Assembly: GCF_900103485.1 (NCBI RefSeq)
Contig: NZ_FNHW01000001.1
Coordinates: 469,418-533,417, forward strand
DNA from: Fictibacillus solisalsi
Lineage (GTDB): Bacteria; Bacillota; Bacilli; Bacillales; Fictibacillaceae
Direction: 5' to 3'
DNA: 64,000 nucleotides
Shown: piece by piece, positions 7,532 to 16,057 of the stretch
How positions within the stretch are numbered: the stretch's first letter is position 1
How the letters are laid out: each line of letters opens with the position of its first letter
Program-made: the position numbers and the translations under genes
Notes under the pieces: model-generated
What the model saw: the letters and a program-made list of their open reading frames with translations, nothing else
Told to the model about the DNA's origin: nothing
The model's database searches: none

Positions 7532-7584
7532 GCAAGATAGCAGAGGTAAAAAAAGAACGGTGCTATTATGTATGGCAAGATAGC
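7532..7584 (-). promoter_or_regulatory. Direct repeats in the padR promoter
   Basis: GCAAGATAGC occurs twice, at 7532-7541 and 7575-7584. Read on the minus strand, TTTACC and CAATAT spaced 17 bases form a plausible promoter, and one repeat falls in the spacer while the other lies upstream. This suits an autoregulatory PadR operator, by inference. Confidence 0.4.
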
Positions 7585-7633
7585 TTCACTATATCATTCG
7601 TCCACTTCCAGTTCAACCTGTTTTTGGAAAAAT

Positions 7634-7666
7634 AAAAAGATGAGGCACATTTTTCCTCATCTTTTT
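7634..7666. terminator. Bidirectional terminator hairpin at the comJ remnant
   Basis: AAAAAGATGAGG pairs with CCTCATCTTTTT. The stop codon of the comJ-like frame lies inside the stem. Confidence 0.7.
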
Positions 7667-7848
7667 AGCTCTTGCTTTGTGATAAACTTCAAATCATATT
7701 TTACCGTAAATAAACCATCTGCTTTTAGAATTTTCAATGGAGTGTAGCCGCGTTGAATATCGGCATCTGTCCAGTCTAAGAAGGGTTTTTCAATTCCTTT
7801 GTTGTATACAATTAATTGGGAATACGAAACGGCTAGTTCATTTACCAT
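7657..7848 (-). pseudogene. Truncated ComJ/Nin-like protein fragment
   Basis: The 63-residue frame begins NELAVSYSQLIVYNK and continues PFLDWTDADIQRGY, which resembles residues about 8-50 of ComJ (Nin), the inhibitor of the competence nuclease NucA in B. subtilis. ComJ is about 132 residues, so more than half is missing. There is no Shine-Dalgarno on the minus strand before the ATG, and the frame ends inside a terminator stem. The partner nuclease gene is absent from this window. I read it as a remnant; a shortened working protein cannot be excluded. Confidence 0.55.
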
Positions 7849-7894
7849 TATAGAGAGGTGGAATTTATTAAGGCTGGATAAAGGAGAAGATACG

Positions 7895-8398
7895 ATGGAA
7901 GTCCGAATACTTACTGCCGCAGATGCAGAAGAATATTGGAAATTAAGGCTAGAGGCACTGATGGTTTCGCCTGAGGCCTTTGCTTCAAGCTATGAAGATG
8001 CTGTGAAAAGGAAGAATGCGATTGAAAAGGTTAAGGAAAATTTTAAGGCAGAAGGCAGTTATACCTTTGGAGCATTCTCCGATGATGTCATGATTGGCAT
8101 GGTGACACTCGTTAAGGAGAGTTACAAAAAGATGAGCCACAAAGCAAATATTTATGCCATGTATGTTACATCGCGCAGCCGGGGGCAGGGGACCGGAAAA
8201 GCCTTGATGCAAGCTGCAATCTCTAAAGCCATTGAAATGGAAGGCATTGAGAAGCTGAATCTTACCGTTGTATCAAGCAATGACCATGCAAAAAAATTGT
8301 ATCAGCGTTTAGGATTTACCGTTTATGGAACGGAAACGAGAGCCCTGCAGGTAGATGGCGTATTCTATGATGAAGATCATATGGAATTGTTCGTTTAA
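7895..8398 (+). CDS. GNAT acetyltransferase
   Basis: A 167-residue single GNAT domain: VRILTAADAEEYWKLRLEAL at the start, a beta platform (MIGMVTLVKE), the acetyl-CoA loop SRSRGQGTGKALMQAAI (the R/Q-x-x-G-x-G/A motif) and the late strand LNLTVVSSNDHAKKLYQRLGF. The start at 7895 has AAGGAG nine bases upstream; a frame open from 7799 overlaps the divergent comJ remnant and lacks a ribosome site. The C-terminus YDEDHMELFV fits the family. The substrate is unknown. A terminator follows at once. Confidence 0.92.
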   Translation: MEVRILTAADAEEYWKLRLEALMVSPEAFASSYEDAVKRKNAIEKVKENFKAEGSYTFGAFSDDVMIGMVTLVKESYKKMSHKANIYAMYVTSRSRGQGTGKALMQAAISKAIEMEGIEKLNLTVVSSNDHAKKLYQRLGFTVYGTETRALQVDGVFYDEDHMELFV

Positions 8399-8404
8399 AT
8401 GAAT

Positions 8405-8438
8405 AAGAGGCATCCGTGGTTAGCGGGATGCCTCTTTT
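8405..8438. terminator. Terminator between the GNAT and DMT genes
   Basis: AAGAGGCATCC pairs with GGATGCCTCTT and is followed by T-rich sequence. It overlaps the end of the convergent transporter gene. Confidence 0.85.
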
Positions 8439-9331
8439 CTTTGTATGGTGGTGATCGTTTCTTTATTTCTCTTTTTTTTGGAAGACAGGTATACTCCTGC
8501 AAAAATGATGAGCAATCCTACGATCAGGTTTGGCGTCACAGGCTCATTAAGAAGAACATATCCCCAGATCATAGCACTGGCCGGAATCAAATAGGTGACT
8601 GTAGCAGCGAACTCGGGACTGCCGTTTTTATTCAAATAAAAATAAATTAGCTGGCCGAGTCCGGAACCGAGACAACCGAGCCCCAGAACCGCGAGCATAG
8701 GTTTAGACTCAAGCAGTTGTTCAACATGGATGGGTTCTGTCAGCAAGACACCGACAAGGCCGGTAGCCGCTCCTGTAAGCAGCGTAAAAAACGTAATCGT
8801 AGCAACGCCGACACCGGATAAATATCGCTTTGTAAGTTGACCTGCTAAACCGTAGCAAATGGCAGCAAGGACCATGGTGCCAATTCCGACAAATTGAGTG
8901 CCGAACAGATGGCCGATTTGAAAATCCATAAGGACCAATATACCAAAGAAGCCAATTAGGATGCCGGTCCACTGCTGTTTATTCAATCGGTAGGAAAACA
9001 GAAAAAAACCAATCAATCCGGTCCAAATGGGAGTAGTGGCATTTAAGATGGATGCGGTATTGGACTGAATAACGGTCTCACTAAGGGAAATAAGCCCCCA
9101 AGCCAGCCCGCAGTTGAAAAATCCAGTAATCAAAAGCCATTTAATCGGAAGTTTTTTAGTAAAATCGGTTGTTTTTCTTAATACTACGGGTAAAAGGATA
9201 ATGGCACCAGCCAGGGTGCGGATAAATACGACTCCCCATATTCCAGCTGGTTCCAGCAGCCATTTCATAAAGACAAAGGAGAGTCCCCAGATCAGGCTTA
9301 ATCCAACCAGAGCTCCATACAAACGAATCAT
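8420..9331 (-). CDS. EamA/DMT-family transporter
   Basis: A 303-residue, ten-helix protein made of two EamA repeats, the drug/metabolite exporter layout. The first repeat opens LYGALVGLSLIWGLSFVFMK and has the SETVIQSNTASILNATTPIW block typical of the family; the second ends PVTPNLIVGLLIIFAGVYLS and a basic tail. AGAGAAGG lies upstream of the start on the minus strand. Proteins of this group export amino acids or other small metabolites in the cytoplasmic membrane; the substrate cannot be assigned. Its last codons lie in the terminator shared with the GNAT gene. Confidence 0.9.
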   Translation of the reverse strand: MIRLYGALVGLSLIWGLSFVFMKWLLEPAGIWGVVFIRTLAGAIILLPVVLRKTTDFTKKLPIKWLLITGFFNCGLAWGLISLSETVIQSNTASILNATTPIWTGLIGFFLFSYRLNKQQWTGILIGFFGILVLMDFQIGHLFGTQFVGIGTMVLAAICYGLAGQLTKRYLSGVGVATITFFTLLTGAATGLVGVLLTEPIHVEQLLESKPMLAVLGLGCLGSGLGQLIYFYLNKNGSPEFAATVTYLIPASAMIWGYVLLNEPVTPNLIVGLLIIFAGVYLSSKKKRNKETITTIQRKEASR

Positions 9332-9671
9332 GTTTTACCTTCTCTCTTTTAGGTATTAATTTATATATCCTAATGGAAAATATTAAAAAAGGAAAGGACC
9401 CTGGTCTTTTTTACAAGAAACCTCATGGTGGTGTAAAATGGGAGGGCTTTTACCTGATTTACGACAAAAATGATATATAGGGGGCGGCTGAAGCATTGCC
9501 TTTCCTGTTTAGGTAATAAAATCCATAAAACAAACGAGTAGGCAAACGGTATCTTTTTTTGTTAAGATAAACAAAGTGAAATTTTAAAGTACTACTTTTT
9601 TTTCATGGAAATGAAGTAGTGGGGAACCATACTTTCATATGAAAGGGGTTTCTAAGAAAGGTGGAAAGAAG
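9332..9671. other. Intergenic region between divergent DMT and gntP-type genes
   Basis: This 340-base gap has no supported gene. TTGTTA (9559-9564) and TTTTAA (9582-9587), 17 bases apart, are a weak promoter candidate for the permease. Between them and the gene lies an imperfect inverted repeat, ACTAC...GTAGT (9591-9620), with TTTCAT/ATGAA inside, which may be an operator or a transcript hairpin. Confidence 0.35.
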
Positions 9672-10997
9672 TTGGACGCTTATTTGCTTATTATTACTTT
9701 AGCAGCCATTGCCCTTGTTATTGTCGGGGTTTCTGTATTTAAGTGGCATGCGTTTATCAGTTTAACGGTTGCCAGTTTATTTTTGGCTTTAACAGCTGGT
9801 CTGTCACTTGACAAGATTGTAAGCGCGTACGAAACAGGGGTAGGAGGAGTCCTTGGACACCTTGTTGGAATTCTGGCGCTCGGAACCATTCTTGGAAAGA
9901 TGATGGCTGAGTCTGGCGCGGGCATGCAAGTCGCCGATTTTTTTGTCCGCAAGTTCGGTGTGAAAAAATTGCCTTGGGCCATGTTATTCTCCGGCTTTAT
10001 TATCGGAATCCCCGTTTTCTTTGAAGTAGGGATTCTGATTGTATTGCCGCTCGTAATTTCAATTCAAAAGACCACAAAACAAAACATTCTTCTGATTTCA
10101 TTGCCTGTGATTGCAGGGTTGTCCATTGTTCACGGACTGGTTCCTCCGCATCCGGGTGCCCTTACTGCGATCAGCATTTATAAAGCAAACCTTGGTCATG
10201 TTTTAATTTACTCTCTTATTATCGCTATTCCCGCAGCCATCATCGCAGGGCCGCTTTTTGCGAAATGGGTGCACAAACGTGTGGTTCCGCAAGGGGAGCC
10301 TGAATTGATCCGTTTCAACACAAATTATAAAAAACTTCCGAGCACGGGCATTTCGTTTTTTATCATTTTGTTGCCTGTTCTCCTTATGGTCCTTGCGGCA
10401 GTGGCTCCTTACATGTCCATGCCAAAGGGATTTGAAAAGTTTTTAGCCTTTATCGGAAGTCCGGTGATTGCTCTCTTGATCTCAGTATTTGCGGCATTCT
10501 ACTTCCTGGGCATTCGTCAGGGAATGGATAAAAATATGCTGAGAAAGTTTTCGGAAGAAAGCTTGATTCCTGTAGGTTCCATTATTTTGATCATTGGGGC
10601 TGGCGGCGGATTTAAACAAATTCTTATTGACAGCGGTGTCGGAGATACAATTGGCCAGATGTCTGAGAATTTATCACTTTCTCCGCTTGTTTTGGCTTTC
10701 TTGATTGCGGGACTGATCAGGATTGCAACCGGATCAGCGACCGTTGCACTGACCACTGCCGCCGGAATTGTATCACCAATTATTGAGCATATGTCCGGGG
10801 TTAATCTTGAGTTGCTTGTAATTGCAACGGGTGCAGGTTCCTTGATGTTCTCCCACGTCAACGATGCCGGTTTCTGGATGGTTAAGGAGTATCTTGGATT
10901 GACCGTTAATGAAACGTTCAAAACGTGGACAGTCCTTGAGACCCTGCTTTCTTTTGTCGCCTTTGCGGGTGCACTGATTCTCAATGCGTTTATCTAA
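9672..10997 (+). CDS. GntP-family gluconate-type permease
   Basis: A 441-residue protein with about 12 membrane helices of the GntP proton-symporter family, which takes up gluconate or related sugar acids. Diagnostic blocks are LGTILGKMMAESGAG, GIPVFFEVG and HGLVPPHPGA, and later ATGSATVALTTAAG and SHVNDAGFW. TTG at 9672 is preferred as start: AAAGGTGG lies seven bases upstream, and the protein then begins right before helix 1. ATG at 9639 is in frame but has only weak SD sequence. No kinase or dehydrogenase for gluconate is adjacent, so the substrate is open. A terminator follows. Confidence 0.9.
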   Translation: MDAYLLIITLAAIALVIVGVSVFKWHAFISLTVASLFLALTAGLSLDKIVSAYETGVGGVLGHLVGILALGTILGKMMAESGAGMQVADFFVRKFGVKKLPWAMLFSGFIIGIPVFFEVGILIVLPLVISIQKTTKQNILLISLPVIAGLSIVHGLVPPHPGALTAISIYKANLGHVLIYSLIIAIPAAIIAGPLFAKWVHKRVVPQGEPELIRFNTNYKKLPSTGISFFIILLPVLLMVLAAVAPYMSMPKGFEKFLAFIGSPVIALLISVFAAFYFLGIRQGMDKNMLRKFSEESLIPVGSIILIIGAGGGFKQILIDSGVGDTIGQMSENLSLSPLVLAFLIAGLIRIATGSATVALTTAAGIVSPIIEHMSGVNLELLVIATGAGSLMFSHVNDAGFWMVKEYLGLTVNETFKTWTVLETLLSFVAFAGALILNAFI

Positions 10998-11007
10998 ATA
11001 ACAGCAA

Positions 11008-11040
11008 CAAGCCGTCAAAGATTTAGGCGGCTTGTTTTGT
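11008..11040 (+). terminator. Terminator after the GntP-type gene
   Basis: CAAGCCG pairs with CGGCTTG and is followed by TTTTGTTTTTT. Confidence 0.85.
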
Positions 11041-11140
11041 TTTTTACAGGTGTACGGGAAAGGATGAAAAAAACTGATGGCGCTGACCTCAGGATTTGTT
11101 ATAATGTTCATCATATTATACTGCAAAGCGAGTGATAGAA

Positions 11141-11635
11141 ATGGATGCAAAGGAACGGGAATTGCTGCAGCTTATTGAAAAAAACGGACGCCTTGAAAAT
11201 TCCACCATTGCAAGATTAATGGGAATCTCTGAGGATGAAACGAAACAAATGATAGAAAAGCTTGAAAAAGAAAAAGTGATTCTTGGATATTCAGCCATCA
11301 TCAATTGGACAAAGGGCACGGATGAGGGTGCGGTAACGGCAATGATCGATGTTAAAGTGACGCCCAAGCGGGGAGTAGGATTCGATAAAGTAGCCGAGAG
11401 AATCTATCGTTTTCCAGAAGTAAAAGCGGTCTATCTCATGTCCGGCGTTTATGATCTGTCCGTATCCATTGAAGGTAAGACAATGGCAGAGGTTGGAAGG
11501 TTTGTCTCTGAGAAATTGTCCACACTGGATTCTGTACTTTCGACGACCACCCATTTCATTTTGAAAAAGTACAAGCATGATGGTCTTGTGTTCAGCGAAA
11601 ATGAAGAAGACAAACGAATTGTGGTGTCACCATGA
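11141..11635 (+). CDS. alaR: Lrp/AsnC-family regulator, AlaR-like
   Basis: A 164-residue Lrp/AsnC protein: an N-terminal helix-turn-helix (residues about 3-55, NSTIARLMGISEDETKQM) joined to a RAM effector-binding domain (VTAMIDVKVTPKRG, FPEVKAVYLMSGVYDL). It lies directly before, and overlaps by four bases, an alanine-type aminotransferase gene, the same arrangement as B. subtilis alaR-alaT (yugG-yugH), where AlaR controls alaT. ATG at 11141 is preferred; a GTG three codons upstream is also possible because the ribosome site (GAGTGA) is weak. The symbol rests on neighbourhood and length. Confidence 0.85.
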   Translation: MDAKERELLQLIEKNGRLENSTIARLMGISEDETKQMIEKLEKEKVILGYSAIINWTKGTDEGAVTAMIDVKVTPKRGVGFDKVAERIYRFPEVKAVYLMSGVYDLSVSIEGKTMAEVGRFVSEKLSTLDSVLSTTTHFILKKYKHDGLVFSENEEDKRIVVSP

Positions 11636-12807
11636 TTACCGAACAGCGATCCAAGTACTTGTCTGACTCTGTACAATCCATACAGCCTTCGGGAATTCGC
11701 CGTTTTTTCGATCTGGCTTCTTCTATGGAAAATGTCATTTCACTTGGTGTGGGTGAACCGGATTTTGTGACCCCCTGGAACGTAATCGAAGCAAGTTACC
11801 ATTCATTGGAGCAGGGGTATACCGCATATACAGCCAATGCCGGGTTGTTTGAACTGCGAAAAGAAATCTCCCGCTACATGAGGCGGCGCTTTGGTGTGAC
11901 ATACAATGCGGAAAATGAGATGGTCGTCACGGTAGGGGCTTCACAGGCGATTGATATTGCACTGCGTGCAGTGGTCAATCCTGGTGAAGAGGTGATAGTT
12001 GTTGAACCGAGCTTTGTTTCCTATGCACCGACCGTAACGCTGGCTGGCGGTGTACCTGTGCCGGTGCACACATACAGCCAAAACGAGTTCAAGCTTCAGC
12101 CGGAACATATCGAGGAAGCTGTGACTGAAAAGACAAAGGCCATCCTGTTGTGCAGTCCGAACAACCCAACCGGCACCGTGCTATCCAAAGCTGATTTGCT
12201 AAAGATTGCGGAAGTGGTGGAAAAGCATGACCTGCTCGTAATTTCTGATGAAATTTATGCGGAGCTGACATATGACGAACCGTATACGAGTTTTCCTTCT
12301 GTAGGAAACATGCGGGAGAGAACCATTTTGATCTCCGGATTTTCAAAAGCATTTGCCATGACCGGCTGGCGTTTGGGCTTTGCCTGCGGACCTAAGGATA
12401 TTCAGCAGGCCATGCTTAAAATCCATCAGTATACGATGATGTGCGCACCAACTATGGCCCAGCATGCCGCACTGGAAGCATTGGTCAATGGACAAAAGGA
12501 TGTCATCAGGATGAAGGAGAGCTACCGCCAGAGAAGAAGCCTCGTAACCCATGCCCTAGAAGAGATGGGGCTCTCATGCCATACACCGGGCGGTGCCTTT
12601 TATGTATTTCCTTCTATTAAAAGCACAGGGCTTTCCTCAGAAGAATTTGCGGAACAGCTGTTAATGAAAGAACAGGTCGCCGTCGTTCCAGGGAGTGTGT
12701 TTGGGGAAAGTGGAGAAGGGCATATTCGATGTTCCTACGCCACATCCATCTCCAAGCTCGAAGAAGCCATGAAACGGATTAAGAGGTTTATTGAAAACAT
12801 GGAATGA
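11632..12807 (+). CDS. alaT: PLP-dependent aminotransferase, alanine type
   Basis: A 391-residue class I/II aminotransferase. Key elements are VGASQAIDIALRA (phosphate-binding loop region), LCSPNNPTGTVLS, the aspartate/tyrosine block VISDEIYAELTYD and the Schiff-base lysine K239 in SGFSKAFAMTGWRLG; the C-terminal arginine that holds the substrate carboxylate is in HIRCSYA. The gene overlaps alaR by ATGA, so translation is coupled. In B. subtilis the equivalent enzyme (AlaT/YugH) makes alanine from pyruvate and glutamate. Substrate assignment rests on the pairing with alaR. Confidence 0.9.
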   Translation: MITEQRSKYLSDSVQSIQPSGIRRFFDLASSMENVISLGVGEPDFVTPWNVIEASYHSLEQGYTAYTANAGLFELRKEISRYMRRRFGVTYNAENEMVVTVGASQAIDIALRAVVNPGEEVIVVEPSFVSYAPTVTLAGGVPVPVHTYSQNEFKLQPEHIEEAVTEKTKAILLCSPNNPTGTVLSKADLLKIAEVVEKHDLLVISDEIYAELTYDEPYTSFPSVGNMRERTILISGFSKAFAMTGWRLGFACGPKDIQQAMLKIHQYTMMCAPTMAQHAALEALVNGQKDVIRMKESYRQRRSLVTHALEEMGLSCHTPGGAFYVFPSIKSTGLSSEEFAEQLLMKEQVAVVPGSVFGESGEGHIRCSYATSISKLEEAMKRIKRFIENME

Positions 12808-12814
12808 ACGTAAG

Positions 12815-12850
12815 GAAAAGCACCGATCCAAGGAGGATCTGGTGCTTTTC
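12815..12850. terminator. Terminator between alaT and the convergent dehydrogenase
   Basis: GAAAAGCACC pairs with GGTGCTTTTC, with GATCC/GGATC extending the stem. It is nearly symmetric and can serve both strands. Confidence 0.85.
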
Positions 12851-12853
12851 GTT

Positions 12854-13720
12854 TTATTTATGCGGTGTTCGCAAAAATTCATAGATGGCGGAGAAATCCT
12901 CTTTCCCCAGTCCGTATTGATTAGCCAAACTATACATCTCTTTCGTGACATTTGCAATGGGCAGGGAGCTTCCGTTCTGATAAGCTTCGCCTGCAATGAG
13001 ATTTAAGTCTTTTTGAATATGCTCCAGAGGAAATTCGGTATCATATTGATTGGTTAGGAGCTTGTTCTTTTTACCTCCGATAAAGGCACCTGTGGTCGGC
13101 CCTCCAATCAGTGTGTTGAGAATGGTTTCTTTTTCAAGTCCGAGAGACTCTCCGAAATTGAGAGCTTCTGCAAAAACAGCCATGGACTGGGCGAGTGTCA
13201 GATTCACCACAAGTTTCATCGCTGTTCCGCTTCCATGCTCTCCCTGATGATGAATCGCCTTGCCCAGTACATTCAGGTACGGACGAACTTCTTCCAAAAC
13301 CCCGGCTTCTCCGCCAACATGGAATACCAATTCCCCATCTTCTGCAGGTTTCAAAGATCCGGCGACCGGAGCATCCAAAAATCGGATATCAAATTGGCGT
13401 GCTTCATCCGCCATCTGTCTTGAAAAACCAGGATTAACTGTGCTGCAGTCCACCCAGATGGAATTCTTGGGAAGGTGCTGCAAAAATCCTTCATCTCCCA
13501 AAGCTACACGTTCTACCGCCTTCGGATTGGTCAGCATAGTAAACAGTACGGTGGATTGCCTTGCCGTTTCAGCAGGGCTTTCTCCCCAAACTGCGCCTTT
13601 GTCGAGCAGGTCCAGGGCTTTTTCTTTGGTACGGTTATAAACGACCAGTTCGTTTCCAGCAGAAAGCAGGTTGGCTGCCATCCGGCTTCCCATAATGCCT
13701 AATCCAATAAATCCAATCAT
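12854..13720 (-). CDS. NAD(P)-dependent beta-hydroxyacid dehydrogenase
   Basis: A 288-residue protein of the 3-hydroxyisobutyrate dehydrogenase family, closest in length and style to B. subtilis YkwC. The N-terminal Rossmann motif GFIGLGIMGSRMAANL is at residues 3-18, the substrate-binding loop is DAPVAGSLKPAEDGEL, and the catalytic lysine lies in GSGTAMKLVVNLTLA. The all-helical C-terminal domain is complete (HIQKDLNLIAGEA). Such enzymes oxidise 3-hydroxyacids or reduce succinic semialdehyde. It is a single-gene unit with its own promoter region toward 13740. Confidence 0.92.
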   Translation of the reverse strand: MIGFIGLGIMGSRMAANLLSAGNELVVYNRTKEKALDLLDKGAVWGESPAETARQSTVLFTMLTNPKAVERVALGDEGFLQHLPKNSIWVDCSTVNPGFSRQMADEARQFDIRFLDAPVAGSLKPAEDGELVFHVGGEAGVLEEVRPYLNVLGKAIHHQGEHGSGTAMKLVVNLTLAQSMAVFAEALNFGESLGLEKETILNTLIGGPTTGAFIGGKKNKLLTNQYDTEFPLEHIQKDLNLIAGEAYQNGSSLPIANVTKEMYSLANQYGLGKEDFSAIYEFLRTPHK

Positions 13721-13786
13721 GAAATCCCTCCTTGTATGCCCCTATTTTAACGTTAGCGTTCATGGACTGCTAATAATCAGGCTCAA

Positions 13787-13815
13787 AAAAAAACACCGAT
13801 TCAAGGGAATCGATG
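13787..13815 (-). terminator. Terminator after ywrJ-like gene
   Basis: On the minus strand CGATTCC pairs with GAATCGG and is followed by TGTTTTTTTTT. Confidence 0.8.
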
Positions 13816-13824
13816 AACACAAAT

Positions 13825-14508
13825 TCATATAGCATATATGATTTTAATGTGATGAAGGTTCCAATAAACAGTTTCTCCTTCGGCATTTACAAGGGCGAGT
13901 TTCTGTTCGAAAACATTTTTCAGTAATCCTGTTTTTTGCAAATGATCCCCTAAATCAAGAACGACCATTTGATCTTCAAGCTTTTTGCATTGTTCTTCAA
14001 AGCTTCTCGACAAAGGTAAGGAGTGATGGCTGACCGGCAGTCTTGCTTTGCTTAAGGTATAGGGGGTAACAGAGTCATTGTAGGGAATCAGCCATTTCAG
14101 GTGGCTGAGGGTGATAAACATAGTTTTATAAACAGGCGAGTAAAAAACAAAATAATCATTCATCACGCTGGTAATATAGCCATGAAGTGTTTTATCCCCC
14201 GTCACATATATTTTAACAAAACGTCCTTTTGCATTCATGAGTATTTTCCGGAAGGACACTCTGTCGGTATGATGATCGATGGGAGCCTGGATATCCACAG
14301 CATTTTCTTCTTGTATAAATGCATCTGTTTTTCGAAGATGGTGCACGTGAATGGAAGGAATATAAAGATAGTCCAGTCCGTTGAAGAGTACATAGATATC
14401 CGTGCCAATATCCACTAAAATTCCCAGATGAACCTTGCCACCTGACACTTCGATCAAAACAGGGGTATTTAAAAGCATCATATATTCAGTTGATAATTCA
14501 TTTTTCAT
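13825..14508 (-). CDS. ywrJ: YwrJ/CotB-like protein with three repeat domains
   Basis: A 227-residue protein with three similar beta-rich units: residues about 15-60 (VLIEVSGGKVHLGILVDIG ... SIHVHHLR), about 95-140 (VKIYVTGDKTLHGYITSV ... LSHLKWL) and about 182-225 (VVLDLGDHLQKTGLL ... WNLHHIKII). Each unit ends with a strand before an H-x-x-HIK/HLK type motif. The same threefold pattern forms the N-terminal part of the spore coat protein CotB. The gene follows the arsenite-pump-like gene with a 16-base gap, as ywrJ follows ywrK in B. subtilis, next to cotB. A coat or sporulation role is an inference. Confidence 0.72.
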   Translation of the reverse strand: MKNELSTEYMMLLNTPVLIEVSGGKVHLGILVDIGTDIYVLFNGLDYLYIPSIHVHHLRKTDAFIQEENAVDIQAPIDHHTDRVSFRKILMNAKGRFVKIYVTGDKTLHGYITSVMNDYFVFYSPVYKTMFITLSHLKWLIPYNDSVTPYTLSKARLPVSHHSLPLSRSFEEQCKKLEDQMVVLDLGDHLQKTGLLKNVFEQKLALVNAEGETVYWNLHHIKIIYAI

Positions 14509-14524
14509 TCATTTTCCTCCATAA

Positions 14525-15865
14525 CTAAAATAACCAATGAACCCAATAGTACAGGCAGATTAAGGTGAATACGAGGGTTGGCGGTATGACCACAATCGTT
14601 ACTTTAAAATAGTGTTTCCAGCTTAGCTTCACATTTCCTTTTTTAAGCAGATGCATCCACATCAACGTGGCAAGCGTACCGATTGGAAGGAGCAGGGAGC
14701 CGATATCACTGCCAATCACGTTTGCCAGGTATGCAACTTTCAAGGTAAGCGGATCCAAATTCATGTTGGTAAGGGTTAGTGTGCCTACCATCAGTGCAGG
14801 ATGATTATTGAACAGATTGGATAATACACTAAGGGTACCGCCCATCAAAAGGCTCGCATACAGGTGATGTTCGGAAACAAATGGCTTCAGAACGCCAACA
14901 AGTGCCTCCGTCAACCCTATATTATGGAGTCCATAAATGATCACATACATGCTAAAGGCAAAGATGAGAATGTGCCAGGGGGTTTTCTTGAGCATGTCCA
15001 GCGGATTGATTTTTAAATAGATCCACCGCCAGGCTAAGAGAACGAGGGAACCAAGCACAGCCATGACTTCAACCGGAATGCCGACAAAAGAAGCAGCAAA
15101 CAGGCTGAGCCTGACACATAGCACAAACAGCAATATTTTGTACATGAACGCATTCTTATTTTGAATCGGTGATTCCTGAACAGGCTTCAGCGGGTGTGAG
15201 ATGGGTTGCGAAAGATCGAACGTAACCTGCGGGAGGCGGCGGGGCAATGTTTTTCTGAAGTAGAGAAACAACAGCAGCACCAGAAAAGCCAGTCCAAGAG
15301 TTGCCGGAACAAACATCATTGCCGTATGCATATATAGGTCCATGTGTACAATCTTTAACGCAATCAGATTTACAATATTGCTTACGCCGATGGGGGCACT
15401 TGAGGCTGTGGCAATTAAAGCGCCTGAAAGTAAGTATGGAATTTTCTCGTGGTTTTTTAAGCGGAAATGATTCAAGAGCAGAATTAATATCGGGGTGGTA
15501 ATGAGTATACTTCCATCGTTATTAAAGAAAAGGGTCATAAAAAAACAAAGCAAATTGACATTCCAGAAAAGCCGGACACCAGAGCCTTTTGACTTTTCCG
15601 CAAGCAGCTGTGCCATCCAGGTGAAAAAACCAAAACTTTCAAGAACGATCGCCATTACAATAGTAGCCATTATGGTGATGGCAGCCCCACTGATTGTTTC
15701 AGCGATTTTTCCGAGGTCGTGAAGGGAAACGGAACCACATGCCAACACGATGATGGCACCTATGGTCGCAGGTACAGCCTCGTTCATATTTAAAGGCCGC
15801 CAAAAAATAAATAGTAAGGTTAGGAGAAAGGAAAGAACAGTGACAGACACCATTATTTCAGTCAA
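14525..15865 (-). CDS. ywrK: ArsB-like ion transporter (YwrK)
   Basis: A 446-residue membrane protein with about 11-12 helices of the ArsB/ion-transporter superfamily, equal in length to B. subtilis YwrK. Family blocks are FFNNDGSILITTPILILL, SAPIGVSNIVNL, FNNHPALMVGTL and NVIGSDIGSLLLPIGTLAT, the paired signature loops of the two halves. ArsB proteins extrude arsenite; YwrK proteins lack proof of that activity, and no arsR or arsC gene is near, so the ion is uncertain. It forms a two-gene unit with the CotB-like gene, whose start lies 16 bases downstream. Confidence 0.85.
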   Translation of the reverse strand: MTEIMVSVTVLSFLLTLLFIFWRPLNMNEAVPATIGAIIVLACGSVSLHDLGKIAETISGAAITIMATIVMAIVLESFGFFTWMAQLLAEKSKGSGVRLFWNVNLLCFFMTLFFNNDGSILITTPILILLLNHFRLKNHEKIPYLLSGALIATASSAPIGVSNIVNLIALKIVHMDLYMHTAMMFVPATLGLAFLVLLLFLYFRKTLPRRLPQVTFDLSQPISHPLKPVQESPIQNKNAFMYKILLFVLCVRLSLFAASFVGIPVEVMAVLGSLVLLAWRWIYLKINPLDMLKKTPWHILIFAFSMYVIIYGLHNIGLTEALVGVLKPFVSEHHLYASLLMGGTLSVLSNLFNNHPALMVGTLTLTNMNLDPLTLKVAYLANVIGSDIGSLLLPIGTLATLMWMHLLKKGNVKLSWKHYFKVTIVVIPPTLVFTLICLYYWVHWLF

Positions 15866-16026
15866 AACTTCACTTCCTTTTAAGCAATCTTAGATGGAAA
15901 AACTAGTGAAGTTATATGCGGCAGCATGCATCACTAAGGTACATCTATACTTAAAGTATATGTGTCTAGCAAAAAACTTGTCCTAAGCCATTCACACATT
16001 TTGCTAGAAATGTGTAAATGCCCCTC

Positions 16027-16053
16027 AAAAAAAGAAGCTTGCAGGGAAGCTTC
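16027..16053 (-). terminator. Terminator after the nitronate monooxygenase gene
   Basis: GAAGCTT and AAGCTTC form the stem around GCAGGG. The T run is on the minus strand (plus-strand 16027-16033). Confidence 0.85.
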
Positions 16054-16057
16054 TTCA

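Noticed and set aside
9373-9480. 35-codon frame (reading KKPHGGVKWEGFYLIYD) between the DMT and GntP-type genes
   Set aside because: There is no Shine-Dalgarno before the ATG, and no terminator or conserved context supports it.
9591-9620. Inverted repeat before the GntP-type gene as a terminator or riboswitch
   Set aside because: The arms are interrupted by an unpaired T run and there is no conserved riboswitch core; it is only noted as a possible operator.
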